Below are positions 1 through 11,294 of a stretch of 64,000 nucleotides of DNA, piece after piece; within the stretch, counting starts at the first letter, position 1; each line of letters opens with the position of its first letter. The position numbers and the translations under genes are program-made. Where the stretch lies: the NCBI RefSeq assembly GCF_000155735.2, contig NC_020908.1:1-64000 (forward strand), given 5' to 3'. Source of the DNA: Octadecabacter arcticus 238. GTDB taxonomy: Bacteria > Pseudomonadota > Alphaproteobacteria > Rhodobacterales > Rhodobacteraceae. A model generated the notes under the pieces. It had not been told where the DNA came from and did not search any database. It saw only the letters and a list, made by a program, of their open reading frames with translations.

Positions 1-100
1 GTTTTTGTTGTGTAGGTGGAGTATTGGCTGACGGAACGTGATGGGGCGACAAGGGCGGTGGCAGCCGTCTGATAATATGTTTGGGACAGATTGGGACAAG

Positions 101-1441
101 ATGACGAACGTGAACTGGGATCAAGTGAAGACGGACATGCGCTCGGCGATCGGGGTCGGTAACTTCAAGAACTGGATCGAACCGCTGTCGCTGGTCAGCA
201 CGTCCGAAGGCGTCGCGTATCTCGCGGCTCCAAATCCCTTTGTCGGCGATTATGTCGGCAAGACTTATGGCGATCAGATTATTTACCATCTCAACCGTCA
301 GGGTCTGGCCGTTCAGCGTCTTGCGTTCGAAATCGAAGGCAAAGCCAACACTGCTGTAAATGACGCCGCCAAACCTGTTGTCCGCAAACCGACCAACACC
401 TTGGTCGATGCGCAACCCGACCAGCGGTTCACCTTTGACAGCTTCGTCGTCGGTAAGCCGAATGAACTGGCACACGCGGCGTCCAAACGTGTCGCTGAAG
501 GTGGTCCCGTCACATTTAACCCACTGTTTTTGTATGGTGGCGTTGGTCTTGGCAAAACCCACCTGATGCACGCCATCGCGCATGAGTTGGGCGAACGCCG
601 CCCCGACCTGAACGTCCTGTATGTGTCAGCCGATCAGTTCATCTACCGCTTCATCTCAGCGCTGCGTGATCGCAAGATGATGGATTTCAAACAACATTTC
701 CGGTCCGTTGATGTTTTGATGGTCGATGACATCCAGTTCCTTGAAGGCAAAGAATCCACGCAAGAGGAATTCTTCCACACCTACAACGCGCTTGCCGATC
801 AGGGTAAACAGATGATCATCTCCGCAGATCGCGCACCCGGTGAAATTCGCGACCTGTCAGAACGCATCAAATCCCGTCTGCAATGCGGCCTTGTGGTCGA
901 TTTGCACCCAACAGATTATGAACTGCGCCTTGGCATCCTGCATGCCAAGCAAGAAATGTTTGTTAACGTCTATCCTGGCGTTGAAATCGCAACGGGCGTG
1001 CTGGAATTTCTGGCGCACCGCATTTCCAGCAACGTGCGTGTCCTGGAAGGCGCGCTCAATCGACTCTATGCGCTCGCGTCGATGGTCGGCCGCACCGTCA
1101 CAGTTGAAATGGCGCAAGACTGCCTGTCCGACATCCTGCGCGCATCTGATCGCAAGCTCACAATTGAAGAAATCCAGCGCAAAGTCTCTGAACATTTCGA
1201 CATCCGTCTGTCCGACATGCTTGGATCAAAACGCACCCGCACACTGGCGCGTCCACGTCAGGTTGCCATGTGGCTGTGCAAACGTCTGACCAGTCGCAGC
1301 CTGCCTGAAATTGGCCGCAAATTCGGCAAGCGCGATCACACCACGATCATGCACGGCGTGCGCAAAATTGATGAATTGCGCCAGTCCGACAGCCAGATTG
1401 CCGACGATCTGGAACTGCTCCGCCGCGCTCTGGAACATTAA
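101..1441 (+). CDS. dnaA: Chromosomal replication initiator DnaA
   Basis: DnaA binds DnaA boxes at the origin, melts the duplex and loads the replicative helicase. The N-terminal domain I begins at WDQVKTDMRS and contains the WIEPL motif. The AAA+ core has Walker A GGVGLGKTH near residue 145 and Walker B MVDDIQFL near residue 205. Domain IV carries the DNA-binding signature RKFGKRDHTTIMHGVRKI near residue 410. The ATG at 101 matches where roseobacter DnaA proteins usually start, with GGGACAAG just upstream. In-frame starts at 38 (GTG), 41 and 77 would add 8-21 residues and cannot be excluded. It heads the dnaA-dnaN-recF-gyrB block. Identity is certain; only the start is open. Confidence 0.97.
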   Translation: MTNVNWDQVKTDMRSAIGVGNFKNWIEPLSLVSTSEGVAYLAAPNPFVGDYVGKTYGDQIIYHLNRQGLAVQRLAFEIEGKANTAVNDAAKPVVRKPTNTLVDAQPDQRFTFDSFVVGKPNELAHAASKRVAEGGPVTFNPLFLYGGVGLGKTHLMHAIAHELGERRPDLNVLYVSADQFIYRFISALRDRKMMDFKQHFRSVDVLMVDDIQFLEGKESTQEEFFHTYNALADQGKQMIISADRAPGEIRDLSERIKSRLQCGLVVDLHPTDYELRLGILHAKQEMFVNVYPGVEIATGVLEFLAHRISSNVRVLEGALNRLYALASMVGRTVTVEMAQDCLSDILRASDRKLTIEEIQRKVSEHFDIRLSDMLGSKRTRTLARPRQVAMWLCKRLTSRSLPEIGRKFGKRDHTTIMHGVRKIDELRQSDSQIADDLELLRRALEH

Positions 1442-1446
1442 TGCTT

Positions 1447-1470
1447 GGGCGCCCTTGTCTTAGGGCGCCC
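1447..1470. other. GC-rich stem-loop between dnaA and dnaN
   Basis: Two copies of the self-complementary octamer GGGCGCCC are separated by 8 bases and can form an 8-bp hairpin six bases after the dnaA stop. No T-run follows on the + strand, so this is not a clear intrinsic terminator. It may be a processing or stabilising structure in the dnaA-dnaN message. The function is inferred only from position. Confidence 0.4.
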
Positions 1471-1559
1471 GACACTTCACAAATTGCTTGTGAATAGGGT
1501 AGAAACGGGTAGTTTCGCATTTCCGACCCCATTGGGGCATCAAGGACGGAGACAGGGCT

Positions 1560-2678
1560 ATGAAACTCAGCATCGAACGCGCATCACTGCTCAAAGCGGT
1601 GGCGCAAGCCCAATCAGTTGTGGAACGCCGCAACACCATTCCGATCCTGGCCAATGTGCTGATCGAAGCGAGCGGCGCTGAGGCGACGTTCCGCGCCACC
1701 GACCTCGATATCGAAGTCGTCGATAAAGCCACTGCAGTGGTCGAACGGGCAGGCTCCACGACCGTGTCCGCCGTGACGCTCAACGAAATTGTCCGCAAAC
1801 TGCCTGACGGCGCGCTGGTGACATTGACCGAAGACAGCGCATCCGGCCGCCTGACAATCGAAGCGGGGCGGTCCAACTTCAGCCTCGCCACATTGCCCAA
1901 AGAAGACTTTCCCGTCATGGCGTCGTCCGATTACGCCACGAACTTCTCATGCCCGGCACCCGTGCTGCGCCGCCTGTTCGACAAATCCAAATTTGCGATC
2001 TCGACAGAAGAAACCCGCTACTACCTGAACGGCGTCTACATGCATGTCTCAGAATCCGACGGTGGCAAAGTTCTACGCTGCGTCGCCACGGATGGACACC
2101 GTCTTGCCCGCATCGATGCCGCTTTGCCCGAAGGCGCAGACGGCATGGCTGGAGTCATCGTGCCGCGCAAAACCGTCGGTGAGTTGCGCAAGCTGCTCGA
2201 TGACGATGAGATGATGATTGCTGTGTCCGTGTCGGAAACCAAAGTCCGCTTCGCAACCCCCGACATCACCCTGACGTCCAAGGTTATTGACGGCACCTTC
2301 CCCGATTACACCCGCGTCATTCCACAAAACAACACCCGTAAAATGGAAGTCGACGCCGCAGAATTCGCCCGCGCCGTGGATCGCGTTGCAACCGTATCAT
2401 CCGAGCGGTCCCGCGCGGTTAAACTACAGCTCGACGAAGACCGCTTGATCCTGTCCGTCAACGCACCTGATTCTGGCGCCGCCGAAGAAGAGCTTTCCGT
2501 GGCCTATGGTGATGAACGCCTTGAGATCGGCTTTAACGCGAAATATCTGCTCGAAATCGCCAGCCAAGTGGACCGTGAAAACGCCGTATTCATGTTCAAT
2601 TCATCTGGAGACCCGACCCTGATGCGCGAAGGCAATGATACCAGCGCGATCTACGTCGTCATGCCGATGCGGGTGTAA
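1560..2678 (+). CDS. dnaN: DNA polymerase III beta sliding clamp
   Basis: DnaN forms the dimeric ring clamp that tethers polymerase III and many repair proteins to DNA. The 372-residue length is normal for the three-domain clamp. Recognisable segments include MKLSIERASLLKAVAQAQS at the start, VERRNTIPILANVLIEA, the ATDLDIEV strand, and the C-terminal VMPMRV. The ATG at 1560 is preceded by GGACGGAGACAGGG, a plausible ribosome site. It lies 118 bp after dnaA and 68 bp before recF, the standard alphaproteobacterial arrangement. Nothing unusual is visible. Confidence 0.98.
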   Translation: MKLSIERASLLKAVAQAQSVVERRNTIPILANVLIEASGAEATFRATDLDIEVVDKATAVVERAGSTTVSAVTLNEIVRKLPDGALVTLTEDSASGRLTIEAGRSNFSLATLPKEDFPVMASSDYATNFSCPAPVLRRLFDKSKFAISTEETRYYLNGVYMHVSESDGGKVLRCVATDGHRLARIDAALPEGADGMAGVIVPRKTVGELRKLLDDDEMMIAVSVSETKVRFATPDITLTSKVIDGTFPDYTRVIPQNNTRKMEVDAAEFARAVDRVATVSSERSRAVKLQLDEDRLILSVNAPDSGAAEEELSVAYGDERLEIGFNAKYLLEIASQVDRENAVFMFNSSGDPTLMREGNDTSAIYVVMPMRV

Positions 2679-2746
2679 CTGCTGTCGGGTTTGAGTTGTA
2701 TCTGCCAAGATGAAGGGCACAGGAACGTAAGAAGAGGCCGAACGTA

Positions 2747-3856
2747 ATGTCAGGGCTTTTTCTGTCGCACCTAACCTTGTCGCACTTTCGATCCCACAAA
2801 CGTGCCAAATTGGACCTCGACGGTCGCCCTATGGCGATCTACGGGCCCAACGGCGCGGGCAAAACTAACATTCTGGAAGCGGTATCAATCTTGTCGCCGG
2901 GCCGTGGCCTGCGCCGCGCAAGCTCAGAGGAGATGACGCGCAGGCCCGAGGCGCTGGGCTGGAAAGTCACCGCAGACCTGACATCCCTGAACAAGCGCCA
3001 TGAGGTTGAAGCATGGTCCGAGAACGGCGCGTCCCGCCAGACTAAGATCGACGGCAAAGCGGCGGCGCAAACCGCCCTTGGTCGCATTGGCCGCGTTCTC
3101 TGGCTCATTCCCGCGATGGACCGCCTGTGGATTGAGGCTGCTGAAGGGCGGCGGCGGTTCTTGGACCGTGCCACGCTGAGTTTTGAACCCATGCATGCCG
3201 ACGCTGCCTTGACCTACGAAAAAGCCATGCGCGAACGCAATAGGCTGCTCAAGGACATGGTGCGCGATGCCCATTGGTACACGGCCCTCGAACGGCAGAT
3301 GGCCGACGCGGGGGCGCAAATCCACCGCAACCGGATGCAAGCAATCGATCTTTTGACTGACGCACAGCAGGCCGCGCAAACTGCTTTTCCAATTGCGCTG
3401 TTAACCCTCACCCACAGCGACCCCGTTTGTGACGCACCTGACGACCCTGCCGCGCTGCTCGCCGCGCTGGCAGGCAATCGCCCCCGCGACATGGCCGCAG
3501 GTCGCACGTTGATCGGCCCGCACCGCGCCGATCTGGGCGCGATCTTTGCCGCCAAAGACGTCCCTGCCAAAGATTGTTCCACAGGTGAGCAAAAGGCGTT
3601 GTTGATCTCCCTCATCCTTGCGAATGCCCGCGCACTGGCGGACGATTTTGGCGCACCGCCAATCTTGTTGCTTGACGAAGTTGCCGCCCATCTGGACGCC
3701 ACACGCCGCGCCGCACTGTACTCGGAAATCACCGCACTCGGCGCGCAGGCCTTTATGACAGGCACCGGACCAGAACTGTTCGGCGAGCTGGGCACAGCCG
3801 CGCAATACGCCTATGTGACCGAAGAAAACGGCGTTTCACAGACCACACAAGTCTAG
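2747..3856 (+). CDS. recF: DNA replication and repair protein RecF
   Basis: RecF is an SMC/ABC-type ATPase that, with RecO and RecR, loads RecA at gaps. Walker A GPNGAGKTN lies near residue 33. An ABC-type signature region STGEQKALLISL is near residue 277 and Walker B LLLDEVAAHLD near residue 307. At 369 residues it is full length. It sits 68 bp after dnaN in the conserved replication block, in the same orientation. The ATG at 2747 follows AAGAAGAGG upstream. The call is secure from motifs and context. Confidence 0.96.
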   Translation: MSGLFLSHLTLSHFRSHKRAKLDLDGRPMAIYGPNGAGKTNILEAVSILSPGRGLRRASSEEMTRRPEALGWKVTADLTSLNKRHEVEAWSENGASRQTKIDGKAAAQTALGRIGRVLWLIPAMDRLWIEAAEGRRRFLDRATLSFEPMHADAALTYEKAMRERNRLLKDMVRDAHWYTALERQMADAGAQIHRNRMQAIDLLTDAQQAAQTAFPIALLTLTHSDPVCDAPDDPAALLAALAGNRPRDMAAGRTLIGPHRADLGAIFAAKDVPAKDCSTGEQKALLISLILANARALADDFGAPPILLLDEVAAHLDATRRAALYSEITALGAQAFMTGTGPELFGELGTAAQYAYVTEENGVSQTTQV

Positions 3857-3912
3857 CCAAAACGACCGCCGCTGCCATGGGTGAATCCCCCAACAAAATA
3901 TGGCTGTGCCGC

Positions 3913-3941
3913 GTGACATCCCGTGCCAAAACGCCTATAAT
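3913..3941 (+). promoter_or_regulatory. Sigma-70-type promoter for gyrB
   Basis: GTGACA at 3913-3918 and a perfect TATAAT at 3936-3941 are separated by exactly 17 bp. They lie in the 113-bp gap between recF and gyrB, 28 bp before the gyrB ATG. This matches the housekeeping sigma consensus and would let gyrB be transcribed independently of dnaA-dnaN-recF. No transcript data are available here. Confidence 0.65.
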
Positions 3942-3954
3942 TTGGTCTACATAA

Positions 3955-6387
<2,433 letters not shown>

Positions 6388-6410
6388 AACCAAACCCGCA
6401 GGTGTTGGGC

Positions 6411-7658
6411 TTAACTGTCCAACACCTGCGCCATCACGCTTAAGAACCGCGCGACTTCGGCTTCTGAATTATAGTGGCACATTGATACGCGCACGGCCGC
6501 CGATTGCCCCAGTGGTGTCAGGATATTGCCGCTGTAGTGATCGGCCTTGCGCACGTGGGTTCGAACACCTTCCGCGTTCAACGCAGCGACAATATCTGCC
6601 GCCGCAACTCCGTCGGCCCAGAAACACACCAGCCCTTCACGCGCCGGATTATCGATGCCACCGACAATGTGAACACCTGCCAGCTCTGCCAATCCGCGCA
6701 GGTTTCCGGTCCCGTGCAGCATCGCATTAGTCAGCGTTTTCTCATGGGCTTTGATCGCAACACCTGCCGCTTCAATCCGGTCGCGCCGGGTTTCGCCGTC
6801 GCCGACCTGTCCACCCAGCCAGTCGAAATAATTTACGACATCGTGAAATGACGCATAGGCCCCCGTATCGCGGGTCCCGAATTCCCAGCTTGCGGTCGGT
6901 CCCCCCGCCAGCTGTTCTGGCCCCAATGCGGTCAAACGATCACTGACCCATGCCACCCCGTATCCATGGCGCGAAAAGACTTTGTATGGCGAGATCACGT
7001 AGCCATCGACGTCCGCCGCGACGAGGTCCACCAGACCGTGTGACGCGTGCTGGATGCCGTCAACAATGATGAAACATTCAGGCGCAACCGCGCGAATCGC
7101 AGCAGAAATCGCGACCACATCCATGCCCATTCCCGTCACCGGTGACGTGTGCAGGATTGTCGCGACGCAAGTGTCAGGCGTCACCGCCGCAGCGTAGGCG
7201 TCCGCGCTCACAAGACCAAGCGCATCATCATGCGACACCAACCGATAATCGCGATCCAGTTTTTCCGCCCAATGCGCCATAGCAGATCGCGACGCCGGAT
7301 GTTCCACAGTCGATCCCAAAAGCACCCCACCGGATGTGCCAGCCACTGCGGTGCGGATCAACCGGAACAACAATTCCGTCCCGCTCTCGCCGACAAAAAC
7401 CTGCCCGCCAGATGCACCGAGCCAGTCCATCGCGGCCACCTTGCTGTCGCGAATGATGTCCATCAGCGCGTGCGCCGCCGGATTGTCACGCCCTTGGTTG
7501 TCCGGTATCGCCGCGAACTTCGCAGAGGTTTCCACCGCCGCATTCAGCGTCAAAGCCCCACCGGCGTTCTCGAAAAACACCCGCGACCCTTGGAACGGGC
7601 AGGTGTCCACATGGGCGAATTTTCCACGGATCTCAGTGAGCAGGGCAGGCGTAATCAT
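6411..7658 (-). CDS. Class V PLP-dependent aminotransferase, cysteine desulfurase-like
   Basis: This is a fold-type I PLP enzyme of the class V aminotransferase family. The N-terminal region has the FFENAGGALT substrate/cofactor motif, followed by GESGTELLFRL, HTSPVTG and the IVDGIQHASHG PLP-aspartate motif. The probable Schiff-base lysine is in SPYKVFS near residue 226. At about 415 residues it is the size of SufS/CsdA-like proteins. No obvious desulfurase cysteine loop is seen, so the substrate is unknown. The ATG at 7658 is preferred over 7685 because AAAGGAGA lies at ideal spacing before it. It is convergent with gyrB, 23 bp away. Confidence 0.85.
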   Translation of the reverse strand: MITPALLTEIRGKFAHVDTCPFQGSRVFFENAGGALTLNAAVETSAKFAAIPDNQGRDNPAAHALMDIIRDSKVAAMDWLGASGGQVFVGESGTELLFRLIRTAVAGTSGGVLLGSTVEHPASRSAMAHWAEKLDRDYRLVSHDDALGLVSADAYAAAVTPDTCVATILHTSPVTGMGMDVVAISAAIRAVAPECFIIVDGIQHASHGLVDLVAADVDGYVISPYKVFSRHGYGVAWVSDRLTALGPEQLAGGPTASWEFGTRDTGAYASFHDVVNYFDWLGGQVGDGETRRDRIEAAGVAIKAHEKTLTNAMLHGTGNLRGLAELAGVHIVGGIDNPAREGLVCFWADGVAAADIVAALNAEGVRTHVRKADHYSGNILTPLGQSAAVRVSMCHYNSEAEVARFLSVMAQVLDS

Positions 7659-7746
7659 AGGCGGTCTCCTTTGGGCCGACTTCACCCCAATTCCTCGCCA
7701 ATGACTAGGCCCTTTTTGACCTCGTCACGTATCGCCCAAGCCCTGT

Positions 7747-8064
7747 TCAGCCCATATCAATGAATTCGGCAACTTCCACTGATCCACTGCCGTCGACAAC
7801 CATCGGATTGCCCGCCGCATGTTTGCAGGCGGACGCGTAATTGTTGGCCTCAACGATCGTGTAACCTGACACAGGGTTGGCGCCGCCGTTGTCCACATGG
7901 CCCGCCGAACTCACGGTGTGCGACTGCCCGACTGGCGCCCCGCCGTCGACCACAGCCGCGCCCATCGACTGATACCAAGTATCCCACGCCGCCATCGCTT
8001 TCGCGCCTTCTTCAGGCGTCTCAGGCATTCCGCCACCATGGTAAATCATCAAATATTTTGGCAT
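7747..8064 (-). CDS. YCII-related domain protein
   Basis: This 105-residue protein starts MPKYLMIYHGGG, typical of YCII/DGPF-family proteins with a ferredoxin-like fold. The conserved tail pattern GYTIVEANNYASACKHA, followed by GSVEVAEFIDM, is also family-like. Members occur alone or fused to ECF sigma factors; no enzymatic activity is established for this subgroup. It stands alone between the aminotransferase and trhO, all on the minus strand but with gaps of about 70-90 bp. AGGACT lies upstream of the ATG as a ribosome site. Confidence 0.8.
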   Translation of the reverse strand: MPKYLMIYHGGGMPETPEEGAKAMAAWDTWYQSMGAAVVDGGAPVGQSHTVSSAGHVDNGGANPVSGYTIVEANNYASACKHAAGNPMVVDGSGSVEVAEFIDMG

Positions 8065-8135
8065 TTTTAGTCCTCCCAGTGTGTGAAGGCACTATTTAAC
8101 GCCCAAAACGCTGAGTCGTGCAAGGTTCGCTCACC

Positions 8136-9047
8136 TCAACCGGCAGCTGGACCGATGTGCATTTCACCGCGCGCCTTAACCAATGCGATCTGCTTTTGCC
8201 GCTCACGAAACCGCTCTTTGTCATGCTCTGTGGTTTCACCCGCGCACTGATGGCATGACACGCCTTCTTGATAGTCGGGCAATGCGCAGTCATCGGGCAT
8301 CAATGGGCGGCGGCAGGCGTAACACAAAATATGTGGACCCTCTTCCAGCCCGTGTCCGACGGACACCCGCGCATCAAATACAAAACATGACCCGTCCCAT
8401 GTGCTCTGGTCCGCCGGCACATCTTCGAGGTATTTCAGGATACCACCCTGCAGGTGGTACACATCCTCAACACCTTGACTGATCAGATAATTCGTCGACT
8501 TTTCGCAGCGAATACCGCCAGTGCAGAACATCGCAATCCGCTTGTTGTGAAACCGGTCTTTGTTGGCTTCCCACCACGCCGGAAACTCGCCAAAGCTGCT
8601 GGTCATTGGATCGATCGCACCGTCAAACGTGCCAATTGCGACTTCATAATCGTTGCGTGTATCAATCACCGCCACATCCGGCGATGCGATCAACTCGTTC
8701 CAATCTGTGGCTGTCACATAGCGGCCGACGCTCGCCGTCGGGTCCACATCCGGCTGCCCCATCGTCACGATTTCACGCTTGATGCGCACCTTCATGCGGT
8801 TGAACGGCGCAACACTCGCCGCGCTCTCTTTCCACTCAAGCCCAGCGCACCCCGGCAATCCGCAAATATGGCGCAACGCCGTCTCGACGCCTGCACGTGG
8901 TCCGGCAATCGTGCCGTTGATCCCTTCGGGCGCCAACAGCAACGTGCCCATGACATCGCCCGCAGTGCAGACAGCCAAAAGCGGCCCCTTTAATGCGACA
9001 GGGTCGTCAAATGCGGTGAAATGATAAAGAGCGACGACAGTATACAT
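8136..9047 (-). CDS. trhO: tRNA uridine-34 hydroxylase TrhO (rhodanese family)
   Basis: TrhO (formerly YceA) hydroxylates U34 of certain tRNAs using molecular oxygen, the first step toward cmo5U/mo5U. The N-terminal acylphosphatase-like domain starts VALYHFTAFDD and contains TLLLAPEGINGTIAG. The central rhodanese domain has VIDTRNDYEV and the active loop AMFCTGGIRCEKST with its catalytic cysteine. A C-terminal cysteine-rich segment (CYACRRPL, CHQCAG) probably binds metal. The 303-residue length is standard. It is divergent from pncA with a 74-bp intergenic region. Confidence 0.93.
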   Translation of the reverse strand: MYTVVALYHFTAFDDPVALKGPLLAVCTAGDVMGTLLLAPEGINGTIAGPRAGVETALRHICGLPGCAGLEWKESAASVAPFNRMKVRIKREIVTMGQPDVDPTASVGRYVTATDWNELIASPDVAVIDTRNDYEVAIGTFDGAIDPMTSSFGEFPAWWEANKDRFHNKRIAMFCTGGIRCEKSTNYLISQGVEDVYHLQGGILKYLEDVPADQSTWDGSCFVFDARVSVGHGLEEGPHILCYACRRPLMPDDCALPDYQEGVSCHQCAGETTEHDKERFRERQKQIALVKARGEMHIGPAAG

Positions 9048-9121
9048 GGCCGCCCATTACGCCGTTGCATGGATCGCATCAAGCGTTACCCTAACACCAC
9101 ATATATCGGAAAGTCCTAGCC

Positions 9122-9715
9122 ATGACCCACTCCCTTCTCGTCATCGATGTCCAAAACGACTTCTGCCCGAAAGGTACGCTCGCCGTCACCAATGGCGACG
9201 AGATTGTCAAAGGCATCAACGCCCTGATGCCCGATTTCGATGCGGTGATCTTGACGCAAGACTGGCACCCAGCTGGCCATTCATCCTTCGCAACGTCCCA
9301 CGACGCCGACCCGATGAGCGTTATCCAAATGCCCTACGGCGCCCAAGTCCTGTGGCCTGATCATTGCATCATCGGCACGTCTGGCGCGCAATTTCACCAA
9401 GACCTGAACGTCGATCACGCCGACATGTTGATCCGCAAAGGCTACAATGCGAAAATCGACAGCTATTCTGCGTTCTTCGAGAATGACCACCAAACCCCAA
9501 CCGGATTAGAAGGCTATCTGCGCACGCGCGGCATCGACACGCTGACACTGGTCGGCCTCGCCACCGACTTCTGCGTCAACTACTCGGCGGTAGACGCGGC
9601 CAATCTGGGGTTTGACGTGACCGTGCGCATGGACTTGTGCCGCGCAATTGATTTTGACGGATCATTGGCGGCAGCGGTCGAGGGGATGAAAAACGCTGGT
9701 GTGACCATCGCGTGA
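9122..9715 (+). CDS. pncA: Nicotinamidase PncA
   Basis: PncA hydrolyses nicotinamide to nicotinate in NAD salvage. The isochorismatase-fold catalytic triad is visible: Asp in VIDVQNDFCPKG (near residue 9), Lys in IRKGYNAKIDSYSAF (near 110) and Cys in LATDFCVNYSAVDA (near 155). The metal-binding DWHPAGHSSF motif is near residue 50. The 197-residue length is normal. The next salvage enzyme, PncB, lies about 3.6 kb downstream in the same orientation. The intervening DNA is a BLUF gene remnant plus two insertion sequences. Confidence 0.95.
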   Translation: MTHSLLVIDVQNDFCPKGTLAVTNGDEIVKGINALMPDFDAVILTQDWHPAGHSSFATSHDADPMSVIQMPYGAQVLWPDHCIIGTSGAQFHQDLNVDHADMLIRKGYNAKIDSYSAFFENDHQTPTGLEGYLRTRGIDTLTLVGLATDFCVNYSAVDAANLGFDVTVRMDLCRAIDFDGSLAAAVEGMKNAGVTIA

Positions 9716-9730
9716 CGGTAGTTTAGCCCG

Positions 9731-10038
9731 CTAAAAGTTCATCGCATCAGTGACAGGTGAAAAGCCCTGCCCATCGACATAAAGCATTGACCAGTCGCCG
9801 AAATAACGAACTGTAATGGCTTTTTCTGCGATGACCTCAAGGTCACTGTTGCGGCCATCTTTTTGGATAGTCTCAATTAGGTTTTGGACACTTTCATGCT
9901 TGCCCTCGAGGCACTGACAAAATTTTTCGCCATCGAATGCTAGCGCACCCGTAATCTTATTTTCTATGTTTGCCTCGGACGAACGCGTCGCTATTTCATA
10001 AACGTCGGCCGCACTAATGTCCGCGTAAGCTGTACTAT
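9731..10038 (-). pseudogene. BLUF-domain photoreceptor gene, 3' part (split by IS5-family element)
   Basis: The minus-strand frame encodes residues 7-108 of a BLUF protein, a blue-light sensor that binds FAD. The family pattern is clear: NKITGALAFDGEKFCQCLEG, then IQKDGRNSDLEVIAE and RYFGDWSM. The first residues, including the flavin-contacting Tyr region, are on the other side of the IS5-family element at 11231-11254. Deleting the element and one copy of the ACTAT duplication restores MLRLLYYSTAYADIS and a 108-residue single-domain BLUF frame with no shift. A longer open frame reaching 10216 reads into the IS end and starts falsely. The split gene is almost certainly non-functional. Confidence 0.88.
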
Positions 10039-11230
10039 GAGACCTCTGCATAAGTCTGGGATTCCCCTGAAGGTTTAATTTTGCTATTTTAAAGCCATGC
10101 AGAAGCCATTTTCCACACAACCCGAACTCTTCATTACCAGCGCTGATCTTGAGCATGCGAGCCTGCAAGGGTTGGACGGTGCCGAGGCGATTTTGGACTG
10201 GGTAAAGCTCGAACAAATCATGGCCGAAATCTATGCCAGCAAGACTGGCCGCCCGAGCTATCCATTGCTGACTTTACTCCGCGCGTCATTGCTGGGCATC
10301 TGATATCGCTTGAGTGATGCTGAGCTGTCTCTGTCCCTGTTTCGCGATCTGTTGTTCAGGAAATTCTGTCACCTCGAATTGGGTGGGGATGTCCCTGACG
10401 CCACTACCATTGGGCGCTTTCGGGCGAGGTTGATGGAACTGGGCCTGTGGGAGGTTTTACTGGGCGAAGTGAACCGCCAACTTGAAGCAAAACATATCAT
10501 CATGACTGAAGGTCGCATCAATATCATCGATGCCACTCCGGTTGAAGCGGCGCAGTCAGGGTACGGCAAAGACGCCAATGATGAACCCACGCGCGACAAG
10601 GATGCGGGCTGGCACGTAAAGGCCGACAGTCGCGGTAATATAAAGTCCACCTACGGCTACTCGGTCCACACTGGCGTCGACGAAGATGGCTTCATCCACC
10701 GCCAAACGGTCACACCAAGCAATGCCCATGACAGTACCGAACGGGACACGCTATTGCTGGGCGACGAGGCGGCGCTTTACGCGGATGCCGCCTATTCTTT
10801 GCAAGCCACACGCGAAAAATTGGCGCAGTTTGGTATTGATGATCAAGTGCAGCGCAAGGGCTATCGGGGCCACCCTTTGTCCAAAGCGGATTTGGTCCGC
10901 AACAAAGAGATTGCCGTGATCCGCTCCGGCGGCGAGCGCCCCTTTGCCACCTATAAATCCCGCTATGGATTGGCTCGAACGCGGCTGATGGGGCTGGCTA
11001 AAAACCTGACCCTGTTCGGTCTGGCAGCCATCGCCCATAATATCGCGAAGGGGGCAAAGTTCTTGGCGCTCTACGGCCTGCCAGACCCGGAACCCACTGG
11101 ATAAGTGCGACCAAAATCAAAAAATAACGCCTGAAACCCAACGCTACAGACACCTAAGAGCGTAAACACAGGCAGCTTTTGGAAACACATGACCAACGGG
11201 AACCCAAACAACAGGTTATGCTGAGGTCTC
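10039..11230. mobile_element. IS5-family insertion sequence, 1192 bp
   Basis: The ends are imperfect inverted repeats, GAGACCTCTGCATAA (10039-10053) and TTATGCTGAGGTCTC (11216-11230), matching at 14 of 15 positions. They are flanked by a direct repeat ACTAT at 10034-10038 and 11231-11235. The outermost T/A pair could also belong to the repeat, which would leave a 3-bp CTA duplication. The element carries one transposase gene broken by an in-frame TGA. It has inserted in the sixth or seventh codon of a BLUF gene. Confidence 0.9.
10097..11104 (+). pseudogene. IS5-family transposase with internal TGA stop
   Basis: One continuous frame encodes an IS5-type DDE transposase except for a TGA at 10301-10303. 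The N-terminal part (68 codons) ends in LLTLLRASLLGI. The same frame resumes directly with YRLSDAELSLSLFRDLLF, so the family's usual LLxxWYxLSD stretch is broken, most simply by TGG changing to TGA. Downstream, IIDATPVEAAQSG, the Y-1-type YADAAY segment and the C-terminal region are all present. The 3' frame alone can start at TTG 10310. Trans-acting transposase from another copy could still move the element. Confidence 0.88.
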
Positions 11231-11254
11231 ACTATAATATAATAATCTTAACAT
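11231..11254 (-). pseudogene. BLUF-domain gene, 5' fragment
   Basis: The minus-strand ATG at 11254 begins the codons M L R L L Y Y and then meets the IS5-family element. Joined to the 9731-10038 fragment after removing the 5-bp duplication, it gives MLRLLYYSTAYADIS. This is the canonical first beta strand of BLUF domains, including the flavin-binding tyrosine. The IS66 element begins only 41 bp upstream of this ATG, so the promoter was probably lost too. Confidence 0.8.
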
Positions 11255-11294
11255 TGAATAATATTGCCCCCAAAACAGTCTATTCCATAATAAA

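Noticed and set aside
1..100. A replication origin with DnaA boxes at the left edge
   Set aside because: Only 100 bp precede dnaA and no TTATCCACA-like box or AT-rich unwinding repeat is visible. In this group the origin may lie elsewhere.
9731..10216. A 161-codon minus-strand frame as an intact gene
   Set aside because: Its first 59 codons or so read through the IS5-family end. The BLUF-like part begins only at the target duplication, and the real start is across the element.
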